From: Oscillospiraceae bacterium
GTDB lineage: Bacteria > Bacillota > Clostridia > WRLR01
NCBI GenBank assembly: GCA_009777515.1
Contig: WRLR01000005.1
Coordinates: 1-64,000, forward strand
DNA length: 64,000 nucleotides
Direction of reading: 5' to 3'
Shown: positions 25,661-34,565 of the stretch, piece by piece
How positions within the stretch are numbered: the first letter of the stretch is position 1
Layout: each line of letters opens with the position of its first letter
Made by a program: the position numbers and the translations under genes
The notes under the pieces: model-generated
Databases searched by the model: none
The model's input: only the letters and a program-made list of their open reading frames with translations
Told to the model about the DNA's origin: nothing

Positions 25661-25682
25661 CGGCGGGGGCAAGCCCCCGCCG
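25661..25682. repeat. GC-rich perfect hairpin (second copy)
   Basis: A 10-base arm, two-base AA loop and complementary arm form a perfect hairpin, identical in its arms to the one at 18755. It lies between two genes of the same direction, followed by CGCTGCGCAGC-type GC-rich sequence, so it might act as an attenuator. No T-run is present. Confidence 0.6.
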
Positions 25683-25747
25683 CGTCCTGCCAGGCATCCC
25701 AAAAGCCACACTCACTGCGCCGCTGCGCAGCCGCGTCTCCCCCTAAC

Positions 25748-27070
25748 TCAATCAAATAACTTCTTCGCGAGCGCCTCGTAGCGGGCCAGCAGATCGTCGA
25801 CCGCAAACTCCGGATGCCCGTTGATGTATGTCAATACCTTGTTGTTGAATGGCCTGTACCAATGCCCCGGAATGGCGCCGACCCCGTACGCCGCGCCGAA
25901 GAGGCTGCCCACGGTCGCCGCCGTACAGTCGTTGTCGTAGCCCATGGCGACAGTCTCGCCGATGCAACGCGTGAAATCGTCGCCGCCAATCATGAGCCCG
26001 AAGATGGTCAGGCACGCGTTGTTGTTCGTGTGCACGCCGCTCATCTCCCCAAAGCGCTCGTCCACGGCGGCGCGCGCCTCGCGGTAGTCCTTTATCCCTT
26101 TGCCCGCGTCCAGCGCCCATGCGACGTCCCGAGCCAGCAGGCAGTCCTTCGGTATCTCGGCGAGCCCCAGCCGCAGCGCCTCGACGGCGTCGTTCACGGC
26201 AAACGCTGCCGCGATGGCGGCGCTGAAATACATCTCCCCAAATATACCGTTCCTGCGGTGGCTCACCCACGCGTCCGTCCACGCCATTTCAGCCGCTTTC
26301 TCCGGCAGCCCCGGCGCCAGATAGCCCCACGGGTCGCTGCGGATGTCCGCCCCGATCCACTGGATGAACGGGTTGTCCGTTTCGGCGGCTTTTTGCGCCG
26401 GGATGCCCGCACGCAGATTTATCAACGCGACCTCTTCCGCAGTGCAGGCGTACGGCAGGTACTTGACCCAGGCGGCGCCAACGTCCTCGACGGTAAAGTC
26501 CAGCCCGTACTCCTCGGCGATGAGCAGCCCGAGCACTGTATATGTGACGTCGTCGTCCACAGGCACATTTTTCAAGCCGGACAGGGTGTAGTCGTAGCAG
26601 GTGCTGACGCCGTAGCGCTTGTCGTTCGGGCGCTTGATGGACGACCAGTAGTTGACGGGCGGGAACGGATCGCCAATCCATTCGGCCCAGTCCTTCATGT
26701 CGTCAACTTTCCAGCCCTCGACGATCGCGCCGAGTGTGCAGCCCGCCATGCGCCCCAGCAGCGCGCCGGCCAACCTGTCCGCGTACAGCCCTTTGTCAAA
26801 CGCCTTCCACAAAGCCTTCGCAGCGCCCGCTGGCCGCAGTTTCTTGATAGCGTCGAGCGCATCCGGTTCCTGCGCGGCCAGCGCGGCGTCTTCCGGCAAG
26901 CTCAAAAGCTTCCCCAGAGCCACGTCCAGCGCAGCCCCCGCGTCCGCTAGGATTTTTTCTATTTCGGCCTTGTCCGAGCCGTATTCATATTTCAAGTGCG
27001 AAAACTCCGATAGACGCCCGCGAATCCTGTTAAAATCAGGCATTTTCGGATATTTGATCGGATAATCCAT
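25748..27070 (-). CDS. ADP-ribosylglycohydrolase-family protein
   Basis: This 440-residue protein carries GALLGRMAGCTLGAIVEG, VDDDVTYTVLGLLIAEEYG and AMGYDNDCTAATVGSLFGA, the paired acidic motifs that bind two magnesium ions in the ARH/DraG fold. An N-terminal extension of about 90 residues precedes the domain. Classical members remove ADP-ribose from proteins or small molecules. Large relatives found in sugar-utilisation operons probably hydrolyse N- or O-glycosidic bonds of other substrates. Context with an SDR and VOC gene favours a catabolic role. Confidence 0.8.
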   Translation of the reverse strand: MDYPIKYPKMPDFNRIRGRLSEFSHLKYEYGSDKAEIEKILADAGAALDVALGKLLSLPEDAALAAQEPDALDAIKKLRPAGAAKALWKAFDKGLYADRLAGALLGRMAGCTLGAIVEGWKVDDMKDWAEWIGDPFPPVNYWSSIKRPNDKRYGVSTCYDYTLSGLKNVPVDDDVTYTVLGLLIAEEYGLDFTVEDVGAAWVKYLPYACTAEEVALINLRAGIPAQKAAETDNPFIQWIGADIRSDPWGYLAPGLPEKAAEMAWTDAWVSHRRNGIFGEMYFSAAIAAAFAVNDAVEALRLGLAEIPKDCLLARDVAWALDAGKGIKDYREARAAVDERFGEMSGVHTNNNACLTIFGLMIGGDDFTRCIGETVAMGYDNDCTAATVGSLFGAAYGVGAIPGHWYRPFNNKVLTYINGHPEFAVDDLLARYEALAKKLFD

Positions 27071-27194
27071 ATTTTCTATACCTCCACAAATATTTATTTC
27101 ATTTATTGAACATTATGCCATTTAATGCGTCAATAATAAAATCATTATATAATTAATAATTATAAATTGCATTCGCAAAAACCGGAGAGGGACA

Positions 27195-28292
27195 ATGGCT
27201 GCACCTTTATTAATTATTACATCTGCATCTACTTCTGCATCTGCACCTGCACCTGCATCTGCATCTGCATATAAACGATGGCAAATGGTATCGGTATATT
27301 CCTTTGCACATTTTATAGTGGATTTCGCCTGCGCTTTTTTGATGTTCCGTTATATCGCGGGGACGCCGGACGCGTACCTATGCGTGTTGCTATATAATTT
27401 TTGCGCCTTTGCCATGCAGATGCCGATAGGCATTATCGCAGATAAATTGAACCGAAATAACCTCTTAGCCACTATCGGCTGCTTTTTGGTCGGGCTGGCC
27501 CATGCGCTTGTTTCCATCCCTGTTACAGCAGTAATCTTTGCCGGGATCGGCAACGCCCTGTTCCACATAGGCGGCGGCGTCGATGTGCTGAACATCAGCG
27601 AGAAGAAGCTCGGCCCACTTGGCGTGTTTGTCTCGCCCGGTGCGTTCGGCATATATTATGGAACCATGCTGGGCAGGGGGAGCGCTCTTTCTGCCAATGC
27701 TGTTCCGCTTGTGATTATCGTGGCAATGTGTGCGATTTATACTGTATATAAATCGCAAAAAGGGGCGTATCCCAAAAACGCCGCGTTTTCATTGGAAGGG
27801 GCTGGCGCCCCGGACATGCTCATCTCAGCCGTCTGCCTGTTCCTTGTGGTTTGCCTGCGATCTTTTTTAGGGCTGGCGCTGGACTTTTCGTGGAAAAGCG
27901 CCGGGCATTGGGGAACGGCCCTGATATGCGCGGTGGTTTTTGGCAAAACCATCGGCGGCTTTATCGCAGACAGGTTCGGTGCTTTTAAAACGGCGCTCAT
28001 TTCCCTGGCCATTGCAACCATATTGTTCCTCATGCCGCACATCCCGGCTGCAAGCGTCGCCGCAGTGCTGATGTTTAACATGACCATGCCGATCACGCTT
28101 TGGGTAATGGCGAAAATTATGCCCGGGGCAAAAGGATTTGCCTTTGGCCTATTGACGTTCGGGCTGTTCCTCGGCTTCCTGCCCGTGTACCTCGGAGTAG
28201 ACGTTTCGCAATTTATATCATGGATATTCGCTTTGATTTCCGCTGCGTCCCTTGCGATTCTCCTGACGGGCCTGCGGAGGGCAAGGCTTTGA
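27195..28292 (+). CDS. MFS-type membrane transporter with Ser/Ala-rich N-terminus
   Basis: About ten to eleven hydrophobic segments and motifs such as PIGIIADKLNRNN (loop 2-3) and GKTIGGFIADRFGA (loop 8-9) support a major facilitator protein. No substrate can be assigned. Residues 9-25 are a run of Ser/Ala/Thr/Pro coded by a six-base GCATCT/GCACCT microsatellite (about 27225-27270). GAGAGGGACA precedes the ATG. It is the first of four closely packed genes; the next starts two bases after its stop. Confidence 0.72.
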   Translation: MAAPLLIITSASTSASAPAPASASAYKRWQMVSVYSFAHFIVDFACAFLMFRYIAGTPDAYLCVLLYNFCAFAMQMPIGIIADKLNRNNLLATIGCFLVGLAHALVSIPVTAVIFAGIGNALFHIGGGVDVLNISEKKLGPLGVFVSPGAFGIYYGTMLGRGSALSANAVPLVIIVAMCAIYTVYKSQKGAYPKNAAFSLEGAGAPDMLISAVCLFLVVCLRSFLGLALDFSWKSAGHWGTALICAVVFGKTIGGFIADRFGAFKTALISLAIATILFLMPHIPAASVAAVLMFNMTMPITLWVMAKIMPGAKGFAFGLLTFGLFLGFLPVYLGVDVSQFISWIFALISAASLAILLTGLRRARL

Positions 28293-28294
28293 AT

Positions 28295-28657
28295 ATGGCG
28301 CTTATTTGGTCTTTAGCGATATCGTTGGTGCTGACGATTGCCCTTGAAACAGGGTTTTATATTATAACAAACAAGCTCAAGCAGTTAGCGAACGCGCACG
28401 AAAAAAAAGACTTACTGCTGGTTGTGCTTGTAAACGTGCTCACGAACCCCGCTGTGGTGCTGCTGTATTGGCTAGCGGTATCATATACGGATTGGAATAC
28501 TGTTATTGTTTTGGCGCCGCTGGAGCTGTCAGCTATATTCATAGAGGGATTCTATTATAAAAAATATGGCAGCGGTTTTCGGCGCCCATATATGTTTTCA
28601 GCCGCCGCGAACACGTTTTCGTTCGGGACAGGTGTTTTGATCCAAATGTTTATTTGA
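28295..28657 (+). CDS. small four-helix membrane protein
   Basis: The ATG at 28295 follows GGAGGGCAAGG embedded in the end of the MFS gene, giving 120 residues. The chain has four predicted membrane segments (WSLAISLVLTIALETGFYIITN, LLLVVLVNVLTNPAVVLLYWL, VIVLAPLELSAIFIEG, and a C-terminal SFGTGVLIQMFI). I do not recognise the family. The spacing of two bases upstream and 11 bases downstream places it firmly in the operon. Confidence 0.65.
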   Translation: MALIWSLAISLVLTIALETGFYIITNKLKQLANAHEKKDLLLVVLVNVLTNPAVVLLYWLAVSYTDWNTVIVLAPLELSAIFIEGFYYKKYGSGFRRPYMFSAAANTFSFGTGVLIQMFI

Positions 28658-28668
28658 GGGGGTATTTT

Positions 28669-29457
28669 ATGCTTAAGCGATGCATTGCGATTATCATTGC
28701 ATGTGTGGCGCTGTTGCCCGCGCTGGCCGCGCACGCCGACCTTGTCGCGGAGCCCGCAAATAGTTTTTTTGACCGATATGGGAATGACTGCGTGTACTTG
28801 GGGCGGAGTTTTCAAGTAAATAGCGCGGACGGTTTCGTGCAGATAAAAGATGAACCTGGGTCCAATAGAGGCGGCCCCGAAATGAGTAACGGCGAGATTG
28901 TATATTTAAACTATTCATGCCTTTATAAAGGGGAATATTGGGGACAGGCGCGCACTAAAAACGGGTGGGTCAAAATCGATGGCCAGCTATTAGTACTGTA
29001 CGATTATGTCGCCTTTGAGGAAGAGCACATAGCGGATATTTACGATTATAATGGCGACTACGGCGAGATAGTAAATTCCAAAGCGGCGGTGGCATGGCCA
29101 TGGCCGGGCGCGGACGAGCCGTTGTGGACTTTCGAGGATTTGGATACGGAAAATTTACGTGTCGCCCATGCTTATAAAGATGCGCAAGGGCGCGAATGGG
29201 GATTCGTCCCCTATCTGTACGGCAGCCCGAATATATGGTTTTGCCTGAGCGATCCGTTAAACAAAGACATCCCCGCCTTCAACCCTGCGCCGGCGCCTAT
29301 GGCATGGGTCCCGGATACCGCGCATAACGCTATCGAAAATTCTGTTCCCCCCACGCTCATGTTAATAATCATTTTGGTGGCGGCGCTGGTGATTGGTACA
29401 TTAATTATATTGAAAGTGTTCTGGAAACCGGTAAAATCTAAAGCGGAGGTAAATTGA
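28669..29457 (+). CDS. SH3-like extracellular protein with C-terminal membrane anchor
   Basis: The ATG at 28669 follows GAGGGGG. A signal peptide (CIAIIIACVALLPALAAHA) precedes a domain with FVQIKDEPGS..GGPEMSNGEIVYLNYSC..GEYWGQARTKNGWVKIDGQL, which is a bacterial SH3-like module. A second part (WPWPGADEPLW, AYKDAQGREWGFV, WFCLSDPLNKDIPAFNPAPAP) is shared with the next gene. It ends with one membrane segment (TLMLIIILVAALVIGTLIILKVFW) and a short basic tail. It probably binds wall components and is anchored in the membrane. Confidence 0.72.
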   Translation: MLKRCIAIIIACVALLPALAAHADLVAEPANSFFDRYGNDCVYLGRSFQVNSADGFVQIKDEPGSNRGGPEMSNGEIVYLNYSCLYKGEYWGQARTKNGWVKIDGQLLVLYDYVAFEEEHIADIYDYNGDYGEIVNSKAAVAWPWPGADEPLWTFEDLDTENLRVAHAYKDAQGREWGFVPYLYGSPNIWFCLSDPLNKDIPAFNPAPAPMAWVPDTAHNAIENSVPPTLMLIIILVAALVIGTLIILKVFWKPVKSKAEVN

Positions 29458-30902
29458 TGATAAAGCGCTTAACATTAATGCTTTTGGTGTTTTCCATGCT
29501 GATATCTCCAATGGCCCCAATGGCCGTATATGCCGACGCCATCATGGGCAATGAATTCAGAAGTAAAATTAGAGACAAATTGCAACCTTTAGACAGAAAC
29601 AGATTTTACGTAAACGGGCCGGATGGCTACGTTACAATAAGAGAGGAACCACGATCGGGCAGCAAGCCGGTCATGAATTATAGAGGCGACAGCGAAGTAA
29701 CATACCCAAACGGCACGCAAGTCCTTATGGATCAAACATATGTCCAAAATGGCGAATACTGGGGCATTATGGAAGAGGGCCACCATGTTATCTATCCCGG
29801 CTGGATTCCGATGGATCATCTTCTGCTGGTATATGTCCGCGAAGATTTTAATGCTGATTTTCAGGATAAGTTCTATAAATATGCCGGCAATTTAACCGCC
29901 GTCCAAGCGGCAAACCGGCTTGTGCTATGGCAATGGCCAGGCGCGGACAGGGAAAAAAGGGTAATAAATGCAAGCGATTTCACCCTTACAAATGCGCAAA
30001 TCCTCTATGCATACAAAGACAATAGAGGACGCGAATGGGGATATGTAAATATTAATATAAGGCTAGATTGGGACAGATCCAACAGGCATGAATGGATTTG
30101 CCTCAGCGATCCCGAAAACAGCCAGATTCCTACTTTTCATCCCGCGCCGGAGCCAATAAAGTGGTCATCTGACGGTATTTATAAATGGACGCATGTGGAT
30201 GCCCCCGATAATGCTGTCGGGCAGATCGAGCGGTATTCGCTGGCGCATATCATTAAAGTAAATTCATACGGCGGGATCATAACGTTTTCAGATGTGCCGA
30301 GAAACGCTTGGTTCGGCAACGCGGTAGCGTCTGCCTATGAATACGATATTATCAAAGGCAAGGGAGCCGGAATTTTTGATCCCGACGGTATTTTGACATG
30401 GGGGGAGGCGCTAACCATTGCGTCTCGGATACATGCAAACTATAAATATGGAAAAAATGAGGGCGACGATCTTTTGGCTTTATACGATCAAACATATAAC
30501 TATAGTGTCTACGGCTTTAGATTTTTGTACCAGGGCGCCGTTAAATACTGTCTGTCGGAGGGGCTCATTGATATCGACGTAGGCGATATTTATATGGGGG
30601 ATCCCTATTATGATTTTGAGACCCCTATAACCAGGGCCGAAATGGTTTACGCATGGGCGAAAATCCTTCAGCCGCAAGACATGCCTAAGCAAAACACGGT
30701 AATCACATTGCCGGACGTGGGCGCCAATGCGGATTTTTATGAAGAAATAATTTCATTTTATGAAGCCGGCATTATAGGCGGCGTCGATGCGCAAGGGACA
30801 TTTAACCCAAACAACAACATAACCCGGGCGGAAGCGGCGACCATTTTTATGAATTTAATAGACGCAAGCACCAGGCACAGCGGCAAGATATACAGAAAAT
30901 AA
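29457..30902 (+). CDS. SH3-like extracellular protein with SLH anchor domains
   Basis: The ATG at 29457 shares a base with the previous stop (TGATG), with GGAGG seven bases upstream. A signal peptide is followed by the SH3-like module (GYVTIREEPRSGSKPVMN..GEYWGIM), then WQWPGADREKR, AYKDNRGREWGYV and WICLSDPENSQIPTFHPAPEP, paralogous to the preceding protein. The C-terminal half has SLH repeats (FSDVPRNAWFGNAVASAYEYDIIKGKG, AEMVYAWAKIL, PDVGANADFYEEIISFYEAGIIGG..NITRAEAATIFMNLI). It should attach to secondary wall polymers. Confidence 0.8.
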   Translation: MIKRLTLMLLVFSMLISPMAPMAVYADAIMGNEFRSKIRDKLQPLDRNRFYVNGPDGYVTIREEPRSGSKPVMNYRGDSEVTYPNGTQVLMDQTYVQNGEYWGIMEEGHHVIYPGWIPMDHLLLVYVREDFNADFQDKFYKYAGNLTAVQAANRLVLWQWPGADREKRVINASDFTLTNAQILYAYKDNRGREWGYVNINIRLDWDRSNRHEWICLSDPENSQIPTFHPAPEPIKWSSDGIYKWTHVDAPDNAVGQIERYSLAHIIKVNSYGGIITFSDVPRNAWFGNAVASAYEYDIIKGKGAGIFDPDGILTWGEALTIASRIHANYKYGKNEGDDLLALYDQTYNYSVYGFRFLYQGAVKYCLSEGLIDIDVGDIYMGDPYYDFETPITRAEMVYAWAKILQPQDMPKQNTVITLPDVGANADFYEEIISFYEAGIIGGVDAQGTFNPNNNITRAEAATIFMNLIDASTRHSGKIYRK

Positions 30903-31058
30903 TAAGGAATATTGGGGATAGGATATTTCGTGAATATTTTGGATATTACGTGACAACAGATTAATTAACATTCTTAAGGTGACAACACTAACCGGCCGAA
31001 ATTTTTAGAAAACTTGACAGCTTGATAGCCTGACAGCTAGATAGCCTGATGCATTTGA

Positions 31059-31092
31059 GGGGCGATTTTTGTACTACCTATTAAATCGCCCC
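31059..31092. terminator. terminator between convergent transcription units
   Basis: A perfect 10-bp stem, GGGGCGATTT (31059-31068) with its complement at 31083-31092, has a 14-base loop and T-rich loop sequence. It follows the SLH-protein operon and faces the alcohol dehydrogenase. Just before it, two 16-base near-identical units of TGACAGCTTGATAGCC lie side by side (about 31014-31046). Confidence 0.65.
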
Positions 31093-31191
31093 TGCACGTT
31101 ATATTGTACGTTATAATCTGTTTATATTCATTCAATCAATGCATATAAAATTAATATTATCTATTAATAAGGCACCCTTATCCGATTTATT

Positions 31192-32379
31192 TTAAATACA
31201 CATTTTATAAATATTCAAAACATCTTGCCAATACAATTCTTTCATGCCATTTTTGGATACCGGTTTTTCACTACCGCTGTCATAAACGGTTATCTGTTTT
31301 GCGATAGTTTCAAAATCGTCGGTTTTTACGCTTGTATCGCTCCACTTGGCAGGCGCCCCAATCTGCCGGAAAAAGGCTCGCAGTCGGTTGATCCCATCCA
31401 TAATCAACGTGTCAGCCTCCCGGTAACTACTTTCCACACCCATGACATTAACCGCAAATTGTGTAAACATACCTATATTTTCTTTGTATACATATTCCAT
31501 CCAGGCCGGCGTAATAACAGCCAGCGCCTCGCCATGGGCGACCCCGTATGTCGAACTCAATTTATTGCACATTGGATGGCACGCCCAAGCCTGCACTCTG
31601 CCAATACCTAACAAATTATTATGCGCAAAAGAACCACCAAGCCCAACCTGGCACCAAGCGTCATAATTTTTCGGATCATTAATGATAATCAGCGCGTTAC
31701 TCATTATAGTCTTGAGTATTGATTCAGCCATGCCGTCAATCAAATCAGTATGAATTGACACCGTGAAATAACGTTCGAGTATATGACTCATAATATCCGC
31801 CACGCCAAAAGCTATCTGGTTTTTAGGCAGTGTAAAAAACAACTCGGGATTCATAATGCAAAAAATTGGCCTGATTAACTCGTTGCCATAGCCTTGCTTA
31901 TGCTTTTTTTCATAATTTGTTATAACGCTTGAATTACTTGATTCGCTGCCTGCGGCGGGTATCGTGATAATATTGCCGACTGGCAATGTCTTTTCCACTT
32001 TTGCGCCTTTTGTATAGACGTCCCAAATATCACCATCGAAATAATAGCCAAGGCCTATTGCCTTTGCGGAGTCAATCGTGCTGCCTCCTCCGACGGCAAG
32101 AATAAAATCCGTTTTTTCTTTTTTAGCCAGCTCAATACCCTTATACACTAATTTGAGATCTGGCTGTGGAACAACGCCGCCCAGCTCTACAAAATCTAGT
32201 CCGCTTTCACGTAGCGAAGCAACCACATCATCATACAAGCCGCTTTTTTTAATGCTGCCACCGCCATAATGTAAAAGCACTTTTGATCCGCCATAAGATT
32301 TAATCAGTTTACCAACTTCATTTTGCGCTCCTTTTCCAAATACAGTCCTGGTCGGAATATCAAATGCGAAATTTTCCAA
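31192..32379 (-). CDS. iron-containing alcohol dehydrogenase (butanol dehydrogenase-like)
   Basis: The 395-residue protein is a type III, metal-dependent alcohol dehydrogenase of the BdhA/YqhD branch. It has FDIPTRTVFGKGAQ at the start, AVGGGSTIDSAKAIGLG as the NAD(P)-binding loop, ITIPAAGSESSNSSVI, then ADIMSHILERYF, ACHPMCNKLSSTYGVAHGEALAVI contributing the Asp/His metal ligands. It would reduce aldehydes or oxidise alcohols in the cytoplasm. AGGAGGGG lies upstream. It is divergent from the sugar ABC cassette. Confidence 0.87.
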   Translation of the reverse strand: MENFAFDIPTRTVFGKGAQNEVGKLIKSYGGSKVLLHYGGGSIKKSGLYDDVVASLRESGLDFVELGGVVPQPDLKLVYKGIELAKKEKTDFILAVGGGSTIDSAKAIGLGYYFDGDIWDVYTKGAKVEKTLPVGNIITIPAAGSESSNSSVITNYEKKHKQGYGNELIRPIFCIMNPELFFTLPKNQIAFGVADIMSHILERYFTVSIHTDLIDGMAESILKTIMSNALIIINDPKNYDAWCQVGLGGSFAHNNLLGIGRVQAWACHPMCNKLSSTYGVAHGEALAVITPAWMEYVYKENIGMFTQFAVNVMGVESSYREADTLIMDGINRLRAFFRQIGAPAKWSDTSVKTDDFETIAKQITVYDSGSEKPVSKNGMKELYWQDVLNIYKMCI

Positions 32380-32668
32380 AACAACCCCTCCTAACAGATA
32401 AAAATTTATGATACGCGTATTTATTTTACCTTATTTTATATTATATCCATCAACATATACAATTGTTTCATCTGGGATCAAACCTATTGATATAAATCAC
32501 GAAAAACAGCATATGCTTACTGGAGCCGCCCAATAGCCAATATGGAATTTCAACATATAACAAGAATTTCAACAGTTGATGTTGCTAGATTATTATTTTA
32601 TCATGTCAGCAAAAGTAACATAGTCATTATTATCAAATTCAATGTCAAATACAGCGGAGAATATGTCT
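32380..32668. other. AT-rich divergent intergenic region
   Basis: The gap between the dehydrogenase and the ABC cassette is AT-rich with several short A/T runs. I see no convincing -35/-10 pair, operator palindrome or RNA structure. Promoters for both directions must lie here by position. Confidence 0.3.
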
Positions 32669-33604
32669 ATGATTGGCAGAACGTCTCGATTTAATCAATA
32701 TAAGAAAAGACTATTCAAGCTTATTCCATTATATGTAATGCTTATAGTCCCTGTAGCATATGTTCTTATCTTTTGTTATTATCCGATGTACGGCGCACAG
32801 ATAGCCTTCCGCGACTACAAAACGAATTTAGGAATTACAGGGAGTCCCTGGGTCGGGATGAAAAACTTTATTACTTTTTTTACTTCACGCAATTTTCTCA
32901 GAATTTTGTCGAACACGTTGACGCTTTCCATATATTACTTAATAGCCAATACGCTGGTCGTTGTCATACTATCATTACTGATACATTCGCTCGATGGCAG
33001 CAGGTTCTATAAAAAGATGGTACAAACAGTTATCTATCTGCCACATTTTATTTCCATGGTTGTTATTGTCGGCATTGTTTTACGTATGTTAAATCCGCAT
33101 TTAGGCATATTATCCAGGGCAATACAAGCATTTGGAGGCACCGATCGTGATCTAATGGGTGTCTCCCCGGCTTTCCCCCATATATATGTGTGGTCAGGCA
33201 TCTGGCAGAGTGCAGGCTGGGGGACAATCATATATCTTGCCGCCCTTGCAAGCGCGGGAACCGAACTACACGAAGCAGCGATGATTGATGGCGCTTCCCG
33301 TTTTCGGCGTCTGCTACATATAGATATACCGACCATTATGCCAACTATTGTGATCATTCTAATAATGAATATGGGAACGATAATTGATATCGGATATGAA
33401 AAAATATTATTAATGCAAAACTCTTTAAATTTATCAGCATCTGAAGTAATTTCGACCTATGTCTATAAAATGGGTATCGCAAATAATATCCCCGACTACT
33501 CTTTAAGCACTGCCGTAGGCCTTTTTAATTCCGTCGTCAGTCTTTTTTTAGTTGTCACCGTCAATCAAATAGCGAAAAAAGTATCCGAGACGTCGTTGTG
33601 GTGA
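32669..33604 (+). CDS. ABC sugar transporter permease, LplB type
   Basis: This is a binding-protein-dependent permease with six membrane segments. PVAYVLIFCYYPMYGAQIAFRDY is typical of LplB-type carbohydrate permeases, and EAAMIDGASRFRRLLHIDIPTIMPT is the EAA loop that contacts the ATPase. The first ATG (32642) has no binding site. The ATG at 32669 follows GGAG by nine bases and gives MIGRTSRFNQYKKRL. It is the first gene of a permease, permease, binding-protein and regulator cassette. No ATPase gene is present, so a shared MsmX-like ATPase is expected elsewhere. Confidence 0.85.
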   Translation: MIGRTSRFNQYKKRLFKLIPLYVMLIVPVAYVLIFCYYPMYGAQIAFRDYKTNLGITGSPWVGMKNFITFFTSRNFLRILSNTLTLSIYYLIANTLVVVILSLLIHSLDGSRFYKKMVQTVIYLPHFISMVVIVGIVLRMLNPHLGILSRAIQAFGGTDRDLMGVSPAFPHIYVWSGIWQSAGWGTIIYLAALASAGTELHEAAMIDGASRFRRLLHIDIPTIMPTIVIILIMNMGTIIDIGYEKILLMQNSLNLSASEVISTYVYKMGIANNIPDYSLSTAVGLFNSVVSLFLVVTVNQIAKKVSETSLW

Positions 33605-33622
33605 GGAGGGAGCCGTAGTCAT

Positions 33623-34513
33623 ATGAAAGGTGTAAAGCTCAGCACAGGTGATAGGTTATTCTATTTGATAGTCAGACTCTTGCTTAGCGTCTTCTTTCTT
33701 ATCACATTATATATATTGATTTATTTAATATCCATATCCGTCTCATCTCCGGTCGCGGTGGCAGAAGGAAGGGTTGTATTATTTCCCGTTGGTTTCAGTC
33801 TTGAAGGTTATCAAATGGTATTTCGCAATAAAAGTATATTGTCAGGGTTATACAATTCTGTAATATACACGTTCTTTGGGACAATCATGAATCTGGCGCT
33901 CACATTAGTAACGGCATATGCGCTCTCAAGAAGAGAGTTAATTGGACGTAGTATTATAAGTTTTTTTCTGGTTTTTACGATGTGGTTTAACGGAGGGTTA
34001 ATTCCCTTATTTTTACTCATCCGCAATCTTGGGCTGCTCAATACAAGATGGGCCGTGTGGTTGCCGGTCAGTATGAGTATATATAACGTGATCATCACAA
34101 GAACTTATATACAATCAAATATTCCGGATGAGATATTTGAAGCTGCCAGCATCGACGGTTGCGGTTATTATCGTTTTTTTATTCAGATTGTGATCCCACT
34201 GTCCGGCGCCATTATCGCAGTTATGGCGCTTTTCTACGGTATAGTTCACTGGAATGCATATTTTCGCCCGCTCATTTATCTCAACAACGAAAAACTTTAT
34301 CCTCTACAGATGATTATGCGTAGAATTTTGATAGCAAATGAAATCGGCGCCGACGATCTGCTTGCAGACGAAAATACACAGGCGAATTTCGGTAGAGTGG
34401 AACTCTTAAAATACGCATTGATCGTCGTCGCTTGCATTCCATTATGGAGTATATATCCATTTATTCAAAAATATTTTGTCAAAGGCGTCATGATCGGATC
34501 AATCAAAGGTTAG
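33623..34513 (+). CDS. ABC sugar transporter permease, YtcP/LplC type
   Basis: A 296-residue inner-membrane permease with six hydrophobic segments and the EAA loop FEAASIDGCGYYRFFIQIVIPLSGA. PVAVAEGRVVLFPVGFSLEGY at the first external loop and the C-terminal IQKYFVKGVMIGSIKG are hallmarks of the YtcP/LplC group. It partners the LplB-type permease 18 bases upstream. GGAGGGAG lies before the ATG with long spacing. Confidence 0.87.
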   Translation: MKGVKLSTGDRLFYLIVRLLLSVFFLITLYILIYLISISVSSPVAVAEGRVVLFPVGFSLEGYQMVFRNKSILSGLYNSVIYTFFGTIMNLALTLVTAYALSRRELIGRSIISFFLVFTMWFNGGLIPLFLLIRNLGLLNTRWAVWLPVSMSIYNVIITRTYIQSNIPDEIFEAASIDGCGYYRFFIQIVIPLSGAIIAVMALFYGIVHWNAYFRPLIYLNNEKLYPLQMIMRRILIANEIGADDLLADENTQANFGRVELLKYALIVVACIPLWSIYPFIQKYFVKGVMIGSIKG

Positions 34514-34565
34514 CGAAATATAACATAATATACAGTACTCATAAAATAGGAGGAGGATCATTTTT

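Noticed and set aside
25814-26950. 378-codon plus-strand frame within the ADP-ribosylglycohydrolase-like gene
   Set aside because: The minus-strand protein has clear family motifs. The plus frame is Arg/Val/His-rich shadow sequence in GC-rich DNA.
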